Shown: positions 17,473 through 25,615 of the stretch, piece by piece
Numbering within the stretch: the first letter of the stretch is position 1
How the letters are laid out: each line of letters opens with the position of its first letter
NCBI GenBank assembly: GCA_023665245.1
Contig: JAMPEH010000001.1
Location: 62,001-126,000 of the forward strand
Reading direction: 5' to 3'
From: Muribaculaceae bacterium
Lineage (GTDB): Bacteria; Pseudomonadota; Alphaproteobacteria; Rs-D84
DNA length: 64,000 bases
Notes under the pieces: generated by a model
Database searches by the model: none
Told to the model about the DNA's origin: nothing
The model's input: only the letters and a program-made list of their open reading frames with translations
Translations under genes and position numbers: made by a program

Positions 17473-18429
17473 ATGACTATCAAAGTCCGCGATTATGAAG
17501 TGCGACTGACCAGAAATAAAGAAGAACGCCGCCAGGTACGCAGTTTGCGCTATGACGTTTTTGTTGAAGAAGAAGGCGCATCCGCCACAGAAGAACAAAA
17601 ATCATTGCGTGAAGAATATGATTCTTTTGACCGGTTTGCAGATTATATGGCGGTATTTCATAATGGTAAAATTGTTGGGACATATCGTATTATTGACCGC
17701 AATGCCGCTGAAAAAATGGATGGTTTTTACACCGAAGGTGAATTTAATATATCCAAAATCAAGAAGGTTAACGGCAATATTGCAGAAATGTCACGTGCAT
17801 GTGTCGCGCGTGAATATCGCGATAATGCACTGGTTATGCGTATGTTGTGGGCAGGGCTCAGTGAATATGTTGTTCGCCGCAAGATTTTAGTTCTGTTTGG
17901 TGTTGCATCATGGGTTGGTACAAAACCTGTGGCGTCGGCCCAGGCGATTTCGTATTTGTACTATCATCATTTATCGCCGTCCAAGTTGCGTGCAACGGTA
18001 TTAAGTGAAAATTTTGCCGATGGTGTAAACCCAAAACTGTCGCGCATGAATATTTTACCCGCTGTATTTGTTGACGTTGATGATGCCGTGCATCAAATGA
18101 CCCCATTGGTCAAGGGATATTTGCGATTGGGGGCGACATTTGGTCGTGGTGTATTTATTGATAAGCCGTTTAATTCGTATGATGTGTTTGTAATGCTGGA
18201 AACCAAGAATATTGATAAAATGTACCAGAAACATTTCTTGGGACGTGAAAATGCGCTGGACCATCTGGAAATCAAGGATACCCCGATGCGTGCGCTGGGC
18301 AAGGCTGTGATGATGCCGGCCGTTGGCACGTTCAAGGTTGCACGTGCATTTGCAGAATTCTTTCTGCGCGAAGACGTTGATGATGTCGAATACTGTACAG
18401 ACAAAGAATCAGACGAGGCAGATGAATAA
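17473..18429 (+). CDS. olsB: Ornithine N-acyltransferase-like protein (OlsB family)
   Basis: 318 aa from the ATG at 17473, which has AAAGGAT ahead of it; an upstream in-frame start is less likely. The OlsB/hemolysin-type GNAT core is recognisable: RSLRYDVFVEE, HNGKIVGTYRIID, AEMSRACVAREYRD and the LFGVASWVG segment. OlsB attaches a 3-hydroxy fatty acid to the alpha amino group of ornithine, giving lyso-ornithine lipid. The PlsC-type gene that would complete ornithine lipid synthesis starts 2 bp later. The C-terminal ~60 residues, acidic at the end, extend beyond the core. A family member with another amine acceptor is possible. Confidence 0.75.
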   Translation: MTIKVRDYEVRLTRNKEERRQVRSLRYDVFVEEEGASATEEQKSLREEYDSFDRFADYMAVFHNGKIVGTYRIIDRNAAEKMDGFYTEGEFNISKIKKVNGNIAEMSRACVAREYRDNALVMRMLWAGLSEYVVRRKILVLFGVASWVGTKPVASAQAISYLYYHHLSPSKLRATVLSENFADGVNPKLSRMNILPAVFVDVDDAVHQMTPLVKGYLRLGATFGRGVFIDKPFNSYDVFVMLETKNIDKMYQKHFLGRENALDHLEIKDTPMRALGKAVMMPAVGTFKVARAFAEFFLREDVDDVEYCTDKESDEADE

Positions 18430-18431
18430 AA

Positions 18432-19259
18432 ATGCACAAGGTCAGACGTCAGAATATTTTTAATACTTTGTGGGCGTGTGTTAAATTCGCACTGTTTTGG
18501 ATTATCGTTGTTATCCAATTGCCGATAATTCTGGTGTTGCCACGTGGAACCGTGTCGGTTAAATACATGCAGGTGTTTATGTGGTTCTTGGTGAAATTGG
18601 CGGGGATACGGATTCGCGTTCATGGCACATTGTCTGAAAAACGTCCATTGCTGATAATTTCAAATCATATATCAATATTTGAACTGGCGACATTTCCGTT
18701 GGTTTTCGGTGGCAGTTTTGTTGCCAAAAAAGAAATGGAATCATGGCCATTGGTTGGGGCCATTGCGCGTAAATTTGGTGTCGTGTTTGTTGACCGGCGC
18801 CCATCACATGCGATGGATGCACTGCGCGTTGTGCAGGAACGTGTTAAATCTGTAAAATACCCAATGATTTTATTCCCCGAAGGAACAACAACCAACGGTG
18901 CATACGTAAAACAATTCAAAAGCACACTGTTCAACTTTGTTGAAAATTCAAATGTGACAGTGCAACCCATTGCAATGCATTATCGCGGCAGACGTGGTGA
19001 CGTGATTAGTGACACCGACATGGCAAATCACTATGGTTATTTTGATAATAAAAAACAAGACATGGGCCCATATTGCGCCCGTGAACGCAGTGCATTTGGC
19101 CAGGTTTTTCACATCATGGTAATCGGCGGATTTCGCGTTGATATAACAATTATGCCGCCACCGCCCCTGGCGGGCATGAACAGAAAACAAATTGCAGAAA
19201 CACTGTTTGACATCGTATCGAACAAATATATTGAATTAAAAGATAAAACAGAAAAGTAG
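18432..19259 (+). CDS. olsA: PlsC-type acyltransferase (OlsA-like) with HX4E box
   Basis: 275 aa with an N-terminal membrane helix (residues ~15-36). The acyltransferase blocks are NHISIFELATF (residues 78-88), GVVFVDRR and LFPEGTTTNG. Block I normally reads HX4D; here His79 is followed by Glu84. OlsA adds the second fatty acid to lyso-ornithine lipid, and the 2-bp gap after olsB supports that role; a lysophosphatidate acyltransferase (PlsC) is the alternative. proS follows 12 bp later, so the three genes form one transcript. Confidence 0.72.
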   Translation: MHKVRRQNIFNTLWACVKFALFWIIVVIQLPIILVLPRGTVSVKYMQVFMWFLVKLAGIRIRVHGTLSEKRPLLIISNHISIFELATFPLVFGGSFVAKKEMESWPLVGAIARKFGVVFVDRRPSHAMDALRVVQERVKSVKYPMILFPEGTTTNGAYVKQFKSTLFNFVENSNVTVQPIAMHYRGRRGDVISDTDMANHYGYFDNKKQDMGPYCARERSAFGQVFHIMVIGGFRVDITIMPPPPLAGMNRKQIAETLFDIVSNKYIELKDKTEK

Positions 19260-19271
19260 AGAGTATAGATT

Positions 19272-20708
19272 ATGAAGACAGCAATTACACCAACCCGGGC
19301 CGAAGATTTCAGCCAATGGTATCAGAACTTAATCACTGCCGCGGATTTAGCGGAAAATGCACCTGTGCGTGGATGCATGACGGTAAAGCCGTATGGTTGG
19401 GCAATTTGGGAATTGATGCGCGATGAAATGGATAAACGTATCAAGGCATGTGGTGTACAAAATGCAAACTTTCCATTATTGATTCCAATTGAATACTTTA
19501 ATCGCGAGGCAGAACATGTCGCAGGTTTCGCCAAAGAGGCCGCGGTTGTCACCCATTATCGTCTGCGTATGATTGATGGCACATTGCAACCAGACCCAGA
19601 ATCAAAACTGACCGAACCGTATGTCATCCGTCCGACATCTGAAACCATTATTGGCGAAGCGATGTCACGCTGGGTGCAAAGTTATCGCGACCTGCCTATG
19701 AAGTTGAACCAGTGGGTTAACGTTATGCGCTGGGAAATGCGTCCCCGTATGTTCTTGCGTACATCTGAATTTAACTGGCAAGAAGGTCATAATGTGTTTG
19801 CCACCCATGAAGAGGCAAACGCCGACGCCCGTCGCATGCACCGCGTATATCGTGACTTTATGGAACAGGTTTTGGCAATTCCTGTTATTATGGGCGAAAA
19901 AACACCCGAAGAACGTTTTGCCGGTGCCGACCACACATACACCACCGAACAGATTATGCAAGACGGCAAGGCTTTGCAGGCAGGCACATCGCATGACCTA
20001 GGCCAGCACTTTTCGAAATCGTTTGGCATCCAATTCTTGGGTACAGATGGCCAATTGCATCATGGATGGACGACATCTTGGGGAACGTCTACACGTATGA
20101 TGGGTGGGTTGTTTATGACGCACAGTGATGATGATGGATTGATTTTACCGCCTGCTGTTGCGCCATATCAAATTGTGATTTTGCCGATTACACGTGATGA
20201 CACCGCGGACAGTTTAAATGCATATTCCGAAGAACTGGGCGACAAATTGCGTGCACGTGGTATCCGCGTATTGGTTGATACATCTGATATGCGTGCCCCA
20301 GATAAAATGTGGAAATGGATTAAGCGTGGCGTTCCACTGCGTGTTGAAATCGGTGGCCGTGAAATGGATTCTGGTACTGTCACGATTACACGTCGCGACC
20401 TGGGCCGTGAATCAAAGCGTACAATCACAATCGATGAATTGATTTCTTCTGCAAATGATTTGTTGGCGCAAATCCAGCATGATATGTTGTCCGCCGCCCA
20501 AAAGCGCAATGAAACAATGATTCATAATGTTGCGGACTTGAACGAATTAAATGCAGCATTAGAAAACGGCACAATTGGATTTTTCCGCATCAAATATGAT
20601 TTGACCACAAACGACGAATTTGATGGCCTGATGGAAAAATACAAAATTACGCGTCGCTGTCTGGATGATAACGACCCAACGTATGTATTCGTCGCAAAAT
20701 CGTATTAA
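19272..20708 (+). CDS. proS: Prolyl-tRNA synthetase, short archaeal/eukaryotic type
   Basis: 478 aa, the length of type-3 ProRS, without the ~180-residue editing insertion of the bacterial form. Class-II motifs are visible: motif 2 around NVMRWEMRPRMFLRTSEFNW, then TSWGTSTRMMGGLFMTHSDD with the motif-3 Arg region and the anticodon-binding domain (YQIVILPITRDD). The C-terminus ends with the family's DDNDPTYVFVAKSY. GAGAG precedes the ATG at 12 nt. It is the last gene of the ols operon and is followed by a strong terminator. Confidence 0.95.
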   Translation: MKTAITPTRAEDFSQWYQNLITAADLAENAPVRGCMTVKPYGWAIWELMRDEMDKRIKACGVQNANFPLLIPIEYFNREAEHVAGFAKEAAVVTHYRLRMIDGTLQPDPESKLTEPYVIRPTSETIIGEAMSRWVQSYRDLPMKLNQWVNVMRWEMRPRMFLRTSEFNWQEGHNVFATHEEANADARRMHRVYRDFMEQVLAIPVIMGEKTPEERFAGADHTYTTEQIMQDGKALQAGTSHDLGQHFSKSFGIQFLGTDGQLHHGWTTSWGTSTRMMGGLFMTHSDDDGLILPPAVAPYQIVILPITRDDTADSLNAYSEELGDKLRARGIRVLVDTSDMRAPDKMWKWIKRGVPLRVEIGGREMDSGTVTITRRDLGRESKRTITIDELISSANDLLAQIQHDMLSAAQKRNETMIHNVADLNELNAALENGTIGFFRIKYDLTTNDEFDGLMEKYKITRRCLDDNDPTYVFVAKSY

Positions 20709-20714
20709 AATATT

Positions 20715-20738
20715 CCGCCCATTTGGGCGGTTTTTATT
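20715..20738 (+). terminator. Intrinsic terminator after proS
   Basis: CCGCCC-ATTT-GGGCGG followed by a T tract. Confidence 0.85.
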
Positions 20739-20973
20739 TTTTATCATCTGGTTTTAATCGTGTATACCGTGCCTTTAATAATGTGACGCCGTACATCATT
20801 AGCCGCATCAGGACGGCATCGCTGATTAATGTTGTCCCGCGTTCATATTGACGCAATTCTGTACGTGATATTCGCAACAGTTGCGCCATTTCAGACGGTC
20901 GCATATGATTTTGTCGTCGTGCATATCGCAATATCCGTCCAATCTGACGACATTCAATTAAAACAATACTCAT
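20734..20973 (-). CDS. Small XRE-type helix-turn-helix regulator
   Basis: 79 aa from the ATG at 20973, chosen because GGAG lies 7-8 nt upstream; a GTG-started extension to 21015 is less likely. The HTH of the Cro/CI type is RPSEMAQLLRISRTELRQYE, followed by RGTTLISDAVLMRLM. It has no partner domain, so it is a DNA-binding protein of unknown targets. Its 3' end meets the proS terminator. A repeat copy and a candidate RNA with its terminator lie upstream. Confidence 0.75.
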   Translation of the reverse strand: MSIVLIECRQIGRILRYARRQNHMRPSEMAQLLRISRTELRQYERGTTLISDAVLMRLMMYGVTLLKARYTRLKPDDKK

Positions 20974-21021
20974 TTTTTTCTCCATTTGTTTCTTGTTTGT
21001 AAAACCCAAGTTCACCTATGT

Positions 21022-21120
21022 CGTCATGCCGTCGTAGGACGGCATCCATTGTGTTCCTCGATTATCCTAGTGCTAGGAATATTAGGAACCCAGTGGACAC
21101 CGGCCTTCGCCGGTGTGACG
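21022..21120. repeat. Dispersed repeat family B, full copy
   Basis: CGTCATGCCGTCGTAGGACGG start, middle CCTAGTGCTAGGAATATTAGG, end CACCGGCCTTCGCCGGTGTGACG. It is a complete version of the copies at 5392 and 31427. Confidence 0.75.
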
Positions 21121-21145
21121 GCAAGGAAACAGGTCGGGTGTTAAT

Positions 21146-21299
21146 AAAAAACACCGTCTTGATTAAGGACGGTTGGAGGTTAAAGACTATTGAAAACGAT
21201 AGTGCTGTTTATTCAAATATATCACAGCCCTCCAACCATGTGGAGTTAGTTCTGTCTTCATGAGGTCTTTACACCCCACACTGGTAATCATCCAATGCA
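21146..21299 (-). ncRNA. Candidate structured small RNA with three-way junction and terminator
   Basis: Minus-strand transcript starting ~21299. In order it has hairpin P0 (21274-21281 with 21238-21245, partly G-U) and then stem P1 (21229-21237 with 21171-21179, 9 bp), which begins at the very next base. P1 encloses two abutting hairpins, P3 (21204-21208/21224-21228) and P2 (21186-21190/21199-21203). Last comes an intrinsic terminator (21153-21158/21168-21173) with a U tract at 21146-21151. The P0 loop holds UAAAGAC (21265-21271), complementary to GUCUUUA at 21181-21187, so a loop-junction pseudoknot is possible. The terminator stem shares three bases with P1, so the two may compete. A 24-codon ORF (21263 to 21189) lies inside, with a weak ribosome site. 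I recognise no family. Confidence 0.65.
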
Positions 21300-21305
21300 A
21301 TGTGA

Positions 21306-21333
21306 ATTATAACATACATTTGACGTTTTGCAA
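21306..21333 (-). promoter_or_regulatory. Promoter of the candidate RNA (shares -35 with ldh promoter)
   Basis: TTGCAA (21328-21333), 16 bp, TATAAT (21306-21311, read on the minus strand). Confidence 0.7.
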
Positions 21334-21356
21334 ATGGGATGTATTTGCGTTATAAT
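21328..21356 (+). promoter_or_regulatory. Promoter of ldh
   Basis: TTGCAA (21328-21333), 17 bp, TATAAT (21351-21356). TTGCAA is its own reverse complement, so the same hexamer is the -35 of both divergent promoters. Confidence 0.7.
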
Positions 21357-21380
21357 ATTTGCAAACGTATGGGGGATTTT

Positions 21381-22316
21381 ATGAAAATTGCAATTATTGG
21401 TATTGGATCTGTTGGGTCGGCGGTTGCAACCGCGGTAAAAAATACAGGACTGGTGCATGAAATGGTTTTGTTTGACCGTGACGGTACCCGTGCACGCGCT
21501 GCGGCCGAAGACCTGGGGCATGCGGCCAGTTTCGGTTTTGATGTAAAAATCACCGCGGCCAGTAATTATCGCGCCATCCGTGGGGCTGATATTGTAATAA
21601 TTGCCGCCGGTGCAAATCAAAAGCCGGGTGAAAGTCGTACTGATTTATTAATGAAAAATGCGGCGGTAATTTCTGATATTGTTCCGCGTGTTATGGCAAA
21701 TGTTGACCCAAAGACTGTCAAGATTATTGTCGTCACAAATCCGTTGGATGTGATGGTCATGTTGACCCAGCGTCTATCAAAATTGTCTGCGTCACGTGTA
21801 ATTGGTACGGGCACCATGCTGGATTCGGCACGTCTGCGCACGATATTGGCGCGACAATTATCGGTATCACCCCAGTCTATTAATGCATATGTCCTGGGTG
21901 AACATGGCGACAGCAGTGTTGTTAATTGGACATCTGTCAGCATTGGTGCAATTGCATTGGATGATTTCTGTCGGCAAATGAAAATATCGCTGCCGCAATC
22001 ATCACGCAATACAATCGCGCATCGTGTGCGCAATGCGGCATATGAAATAATCCAGGGGCGCGGTGCCACATGGGATGGTATTGGCGCGGCGGTGGCCGAC
22101 CTGTTGCGGGCGATAATAAATGATGAACGCCGTATATTAACGGTCAGTTGTACTTGTGGCGGGGCCTCAGACGCGGTCGCACTATCAATGCCACGTGTTG
22201 TGGGGGCGTCTGGCGCGGGGCAAATGTTGCGCCCGAAAATGGTGGCGCCAGAATCTGCCGCATTGCGACGCAGTGCGAAAATAATCCGTGCAAATTATGA
22301 CGCATTATCGAAATAA
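21381..22316 (+). CDS. ldh: L-lactate dehydrogenase
   Basis: 311 aa from the ATG at 21381, with GGGGGA just ahead; an in-frame upstream start at 21339 lies inside the promoter. Rossmann motif IGIGSVGSAVA, substrate loop ANQKPGESRTDLL and catalytic His in VLGEHGDSS are seen. The residue that separates the two branches is Gln in the NQKPGE loop, as in lactate dehydrogenases, while malate dehydrogenases have Arg there. It should therefore reduce pyruvate to L-lactate with NADH (inference from that residue). Ends with a strong terminator. Confidence 0.85.
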   Translation: MKIAIIGIGSVGSAVATAVKNTGLVHEMVLFDRDGTRARAAAEDLGHAASFGFDVKITAASNYRAIRGADIVIIAAGANQKPGESRTDLLMKNAAVISDIVPRVMANVDPKTVKIIVVTNPLDVMVMLTQRLSKLSASRVIGTGTMLDSARLRTILARQLSVSPQSINAYVLGEHGDSSVVNWTSVSIGAIALDDFCRQMKISLPQSSRNTIAHRVRNAAYEIIQGRGATWDGIGAAVADLLRAIINDERRILTVSCTCGGASDAVALSMPRVVGASGAGQMLRPKMVAPESAALRRSAKIIRANYDALSK

Positions 22317-22321
22317 ATTCG

Positions 22322-22343
22322 CGGGGCATATGCCCCGTTTTTT
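22322..22343 (+). terminator. Intrinsic terminator after ldh
   Basis: CGGGGCATATGCCCCG palindrome followed by six T. Confidence 0.85.
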
Positions 22344-22415
22344 ATGGATAACAACCCTATTAACCACGTAAAAAAATTACGTTATACTGCGAACATAAAA
22401 CCAAAGGGCAACGCG

Positions 22416-22712
22416 ATGAAATGCGATGTGAAATTTACTTTGTTTTCAAATGGGTTGGGTTTTAATGCCGTATGTGGCAATCGCAAGGTCGGTGAAATAA
22501 CATTTGTCCGTCTGGCGGATAAAATGATTATTGACCATACGGCGGTTGATGCAGAATTTCGTAATGATAATGTTGGGCTGAATCTGGTGCGCCAGGTATG
22601 CAATCTGGCCCGCGCCAATCATCGCAAGATTTTGGCACTGTGCCCATTTGCCCAGGCAATGTTTAATCGGTATCCAGAATTTGACGACGTGCGCCTGATA
22701 AACGCACATTAA
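22416..22712 (+). CDS. GNAT-like N-acetyltransferase (COG2388 type)
   Basis: 98 aa from the ATG at 22416, with AAAGGG ahead. The fold is the short YjdJ-type Gcn5-related domain: GEITFVRLADKMIIDHTAVD, then EFRNDNVGLNLVRQV with the acetyl-CoA loop reduced, and ILALCPFAQAMFNRYPEFDD. Proteins of this size bind an acyl-CoA; the substrate is unknown. Monocistronic between two terminators. Confidence 0.8.
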   Translation: MKCDVKFTLFSNGLGFNAVCGNRKVGEITFVRLADKMIIDHTAVDAEFRNDNVGLNLVRQVCNLARANHRKILALCPFAQAMFNRYPEFDDVRLINAH

Positions 22713-22720
22713 AACAGAAA

Positions 22721-22748
22721 ACGCAGACATATTTGCCTGCGTTTTATT
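22721..22748 (+). terminator. Intrinsic terminator
   Basis: ACGCAG...CTGCGT stem followed by TTTTATTTT. Confidence 0.75.
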
Positions 22749-22893
22749 TTGCCGTATTACTTGATATCTGTAATTAAATATTAACATGATATTTACCCAA
22801 TTGCCACAGGATAGAAATCCTAAATAAATATATCCATTGCATGGGTCTGTGATTTTTATTAATATCCACATTGGCAAAGGAAGGGGAACATAC

Positions 22894-24282
22894 ATGCATT
22901 GCAAATCACGTTTTTGGCAAATATTTTTGATTTTCATTAATGGATACATCAGTCTGTCGTTAGAATTGGTTGTATTGCGTCAACTGGGGTTCTTTGTCGG
23001 ATCCAGTGCCGTTATCACCAGTATTATTATGGGTATATTCTTGGGATTTATGTCATTGGGATATGTCGCCGGCAATTGGCACCGTGTGCGGGATAATAAT
23101 ATTAATCGTATCCTGGGTATCAGTTTTCTGGTCATTGCGGCGTTGGCATGTGCATCTGGCACATTTGCACTGATATCGCGATACTTTGGTTGGATGTACA
23201 TGCACGGGATTCAGGTCGGATTTATCCAGACGTTTTTGTATTCAATTATATTGCTGTCTGTCGGGCCGTTCTTGTTTGGATTTAATACAACATTATTATC
23301 GCGCAGATTATGCAGTGACGGTAAAAATGTCACCGGTAATATTATGGCATGGGATACGATTGGGTCTGTTGTTGCGTCAATGGCCACCACACTGATATTA
23401 ATGCCGTTTATCGGTGTAAATCATACGATAATGTTTATTGTTGTTTTGGCTGGGATTGCAGCACTGATTTCATTTCCGCATTGGGCGGTGTTGCTGGGGA
23501 TTATATTGATAGGCCTGCCGACATATTGGTTAAATTGTGACCGGTATCAGTTGGCGCATCACGGTATATTGGTCAATAATGCAAATTCAACGATACATGT
23601 ATCTGAATTACAGGGGGGGGCACGCGTATTGAATATGAACGGCTTGCCGATGTCGATTTATAATCCACGTACCAATCAGATGGCTGAATACATAAACTAT
23701 ATTAATAATAATTTTATATATAACATGCCACCAACCAGACGTCATAAAATACTGGTCTTGGGGGCAGGGGGATTTACCGCCGGATTAAATGATGATTTTA
23801 ATGATTATACATTTGTTGATATCGAACACACGTTGAAAGACGTATCTGAAAAATATTTCTTGGGTCGCAAATTAACACCCAATAAAAAATTCATTGTCCA
23901 AGATGCCAGCCAATTCTTAAAGAACACGGATACAGAATACGACCTTATATTATTGGACGTGTATTCCAATTCGTATCAGGTCCCAGAATCATTAATTACG
24001 GCGGAATTTTTATCACGTATTCGTGCACGTGTTGCGCCAAATGGTGTTGTGCTGATGAACGTTATAACCGCGCCTGATTTCAGTGACGCATACACACGCG
24101 TTTTTGATAACACATTTCATACCGTGTTCACACATAACACATCGCGCCAGGTAATAGGTGCTATGAATCCATGGATTCACAAAGACGGCCCATCAAATAT
24201 AATCTATATATACTTTAACCGTGAAAACGACGGCCGTATATATACGATAAATAAAACCCCCGTCATCTATGACCGGTATTAA
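22894..24282 (+). CDS. Membrane-embedded spermidine-synthase-like protein
   Basis: 462 aa from the ATG at 22894, preceded by AAGGAAGGGG. Residues ~1-235 form six or seven membrane helices (for example ISLSLELVVLRQLGFFVGSS and LLGIILIGLPTYWL). Residues ~275-460 are a SAM-methyltransferase-like spermidine-synthase fold: ILVLGAGGFTAGL, YTFVDIEHTL, VQDASQFL, YDLILLDVYSN. The usual D-P catalytic segment is not clear (LLDVYSNSYQVPESL instead), so aminopropyl transfer is not assured. The family of membrane-fused synthases is widespread and poorly characterised. A terminator shared with the convergent U32 gene follows. Confidence 0.75.
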   Translation: MHCKSRFWQIFLIFINGYISLSLELVVLRQLGFFVGSSAVITSIIMGIFLGFMSLGYVAGNWHRVRDNNINRILGISFLVIAALACASGTFALISRYFGWMYMHGIQVGFIQTFLYSIILLSVGPFLFGFNTTLLSRRLCSDGKNVTGNIMAWDTIGSVVASMATTLILMPFIGVNHTIMFIVVLAGIAALISFPHWAVLLGIILIGLPTYWLNCDRYQLAHHGILVNNANSTIHVSELQGGARVLNMNGLPMSIYNPRTNQMAEYINYINNNFIYNMPPTRRHKILVLGAGGFTAGLNDDFNDYTFVDIEHTLKDVSEKYFLGRKLTPNKKFIVQDASQFLKNTDTEYDLILLDVYSNSYQVPESLITAEFLSRIRARVAPNGVVLMNVITAPDFSDAYTRVFDNTFHTVFTHNTSRQVIGAMNPWIHKDGPSNIIYIYFNRENDGRIYTINKTPVIYDRY

Positions 24283-24285
24283 TAA

Positions 24286-24310
24286 AAAACAGGGCACTGC
24301 CCTGTTTTTT
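24286..24310. terminator. Convergent bidirectional terminator
   Basis: AAAAACAGGGCA/TGCCCTGTTTTTT stem between the convergent stops. Confidence 0.85.
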
Positions 24311-25553
24311 ACTTATGTTTATATGCCAATATATTTTCAACAAATTTATCCGTATTACCACCAATCCATGCATGCGGAATAATCAGACTGTTATTTTGGC
24401 CGGCCGACATCTTTGGCTGTATATCATGTGTTTTGGCATTAATGATTTGCGGCAATGTGACAGATGCCCGGTCACCATGTGGTAATAAAAATGTTATTTC
24501 ATCACCGGCGCGAATTTCGTTACGCAATTCCATTACAATCCCGTCGTGTGTACAGCCTGTGATAACACCTGCGGCGTGATATTGGGATACACTGCGTGTG
24601 GTGTCATAGTTATGTGCGTCTGGGGTGACAGGTCCATCAAAGAACGCCGTTGTATATCCGCGTGTTTCCAAAATGTCCAAGTCCGTCATAAATGGCGCCG
24701 GGTCAAAATTTTCAGGGTCACGTGCGTATGCATCCATTGCCGCGCGATATGCGCGTGTCACAGACCCGACATAGTATTCACTGCGGTTGCGGCCTTCTAT
24801 CTTTAATGAATTTGGCCCGGCGGCGATAACATCGCCCAATCGTGGCATCAGGCATAAATCTTTTGAATTCATGATGTATGCGCCACGTTCATCTTCATCG
24901 ATTGGCATTTCGATGCCGGACGCAACCTCGCGCAAAATAACATCATATTTCCATCGGCACAGTTGTGCGCACGCACCGCGATTGGCAGGCCGCCCGGTAA
25001 TAAAGTTTGACAACAGGCACCGCCCTGAATATGACATGCACATTGCGCCGTGGATGAAAATTTCCAATCCCATATCAGGGCATGCGGCGCGGATGTTTTT
25101 AAATTCCGCATGCGATACTTCGCGTGCCAGCACACACAATTTTGCCCCGGCATTTTGCCAGAATTTGACAGATGCTGCCGAACAAATATTTGCCTGGGTT
25201 GAAATATGAATTGGCATATCAGGATGATGTTCGCGCACCCACATCATGACGCCTGGGTCTGCCACAATCAGTGCATCCGGCCCCAGATAATTGATAATTT
25301 GACTGACGCGTTCCATATTTTCAAAGTCGCGGTCATGCGCAAACAGATTAAACGCCAGGTAAACGCGTTTCCCCGCCGCATGCGCCATTTCGATGCCGGC
25401 CCGTACTTCGTCCACGGTGATCTTTGCGCGTGCCCGCATTGAAAACCCGGGCAAACCTGCATAAATCGCATCCGCCCCATATAAAATCGCAGTCTTAAAC
25501 GCGTCCAGCGTTCCCGCCGGCGCCAATAATTCAGGTAATTTAATCATATGCAT
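24309..25553 (-). CDS. Peptidase U32 family protein (TrhP/YegQ-like)
   Basis: About 414 aa from an ATG at 25553 or, two codons on, 25547; no strong Shine-Dalgarno is seen, and TATAAA at 25570-25575 would give a very short leader. The U32 signature is clear: ELLAPAGTLDAFKTAILYGA, then STQANICSAASVKFWQ, and the Cys-rich block FIHGAMCMSYSGRCLLSNF with NRGACAQLCRW. Proteins of the YegQ branch (TrhP) hydroxylate tRNA uridine 34 with an iron-sulfur cluster held by such cysteines; the RlhA branch acts on 23S rRNA. The C-terminal beta-barrel (residues ~335-410) fits YegQ. Assignment to one branch is tentative. Confidence 0.8.
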   Translation of the reverse strand: MHMIKLPELLAPAGTLDAFKTAILYGADAIYAGLPGFSMRARAKITVDEVRAGIEMAHAAGKRVYLAFNLFAHDRDFENMERVSQIINYLGPDALIVADPGVMMWVREHHPDMPIHISTQANICSAASVKFWQNAGAKLCVLAREVSHAEFKNIRAACPDMGLEIFIHGAMCMSYSGRCLLSNFITGRPANRGACAQLCRWKYDVILREVASGIEMPIDEDERGAYIMNSKDLCLMPRLGDVIAAGPNSLKIEGRNRSEYYVGSVTRAYRAAMDAYARDPENFDPAPFMTDLDILETRGYTTAFFDGPVTPDAHNYDTTRSVSQYHAAGVITGCTHDGIVMELRNEIRAGDEITFLLPHGDRASVTLPQIINAKTHDIQPKMSAGQNNSLIIPHAWIGGNTDKFVENILAYKHK

Positions 25554-25615
25554 TATTTTGTACGCATATTTTATAAATGCAAGTCTTAATTGCACGTGGC
25601 AGATACAATATTTTT

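Noticed and set aside
20734..21015. GTG-started extension of the small HTH gene
   Set aside because: The ATG at 20973 has a good GGAG ribosome site; the extension has none and adds unrelated residues.
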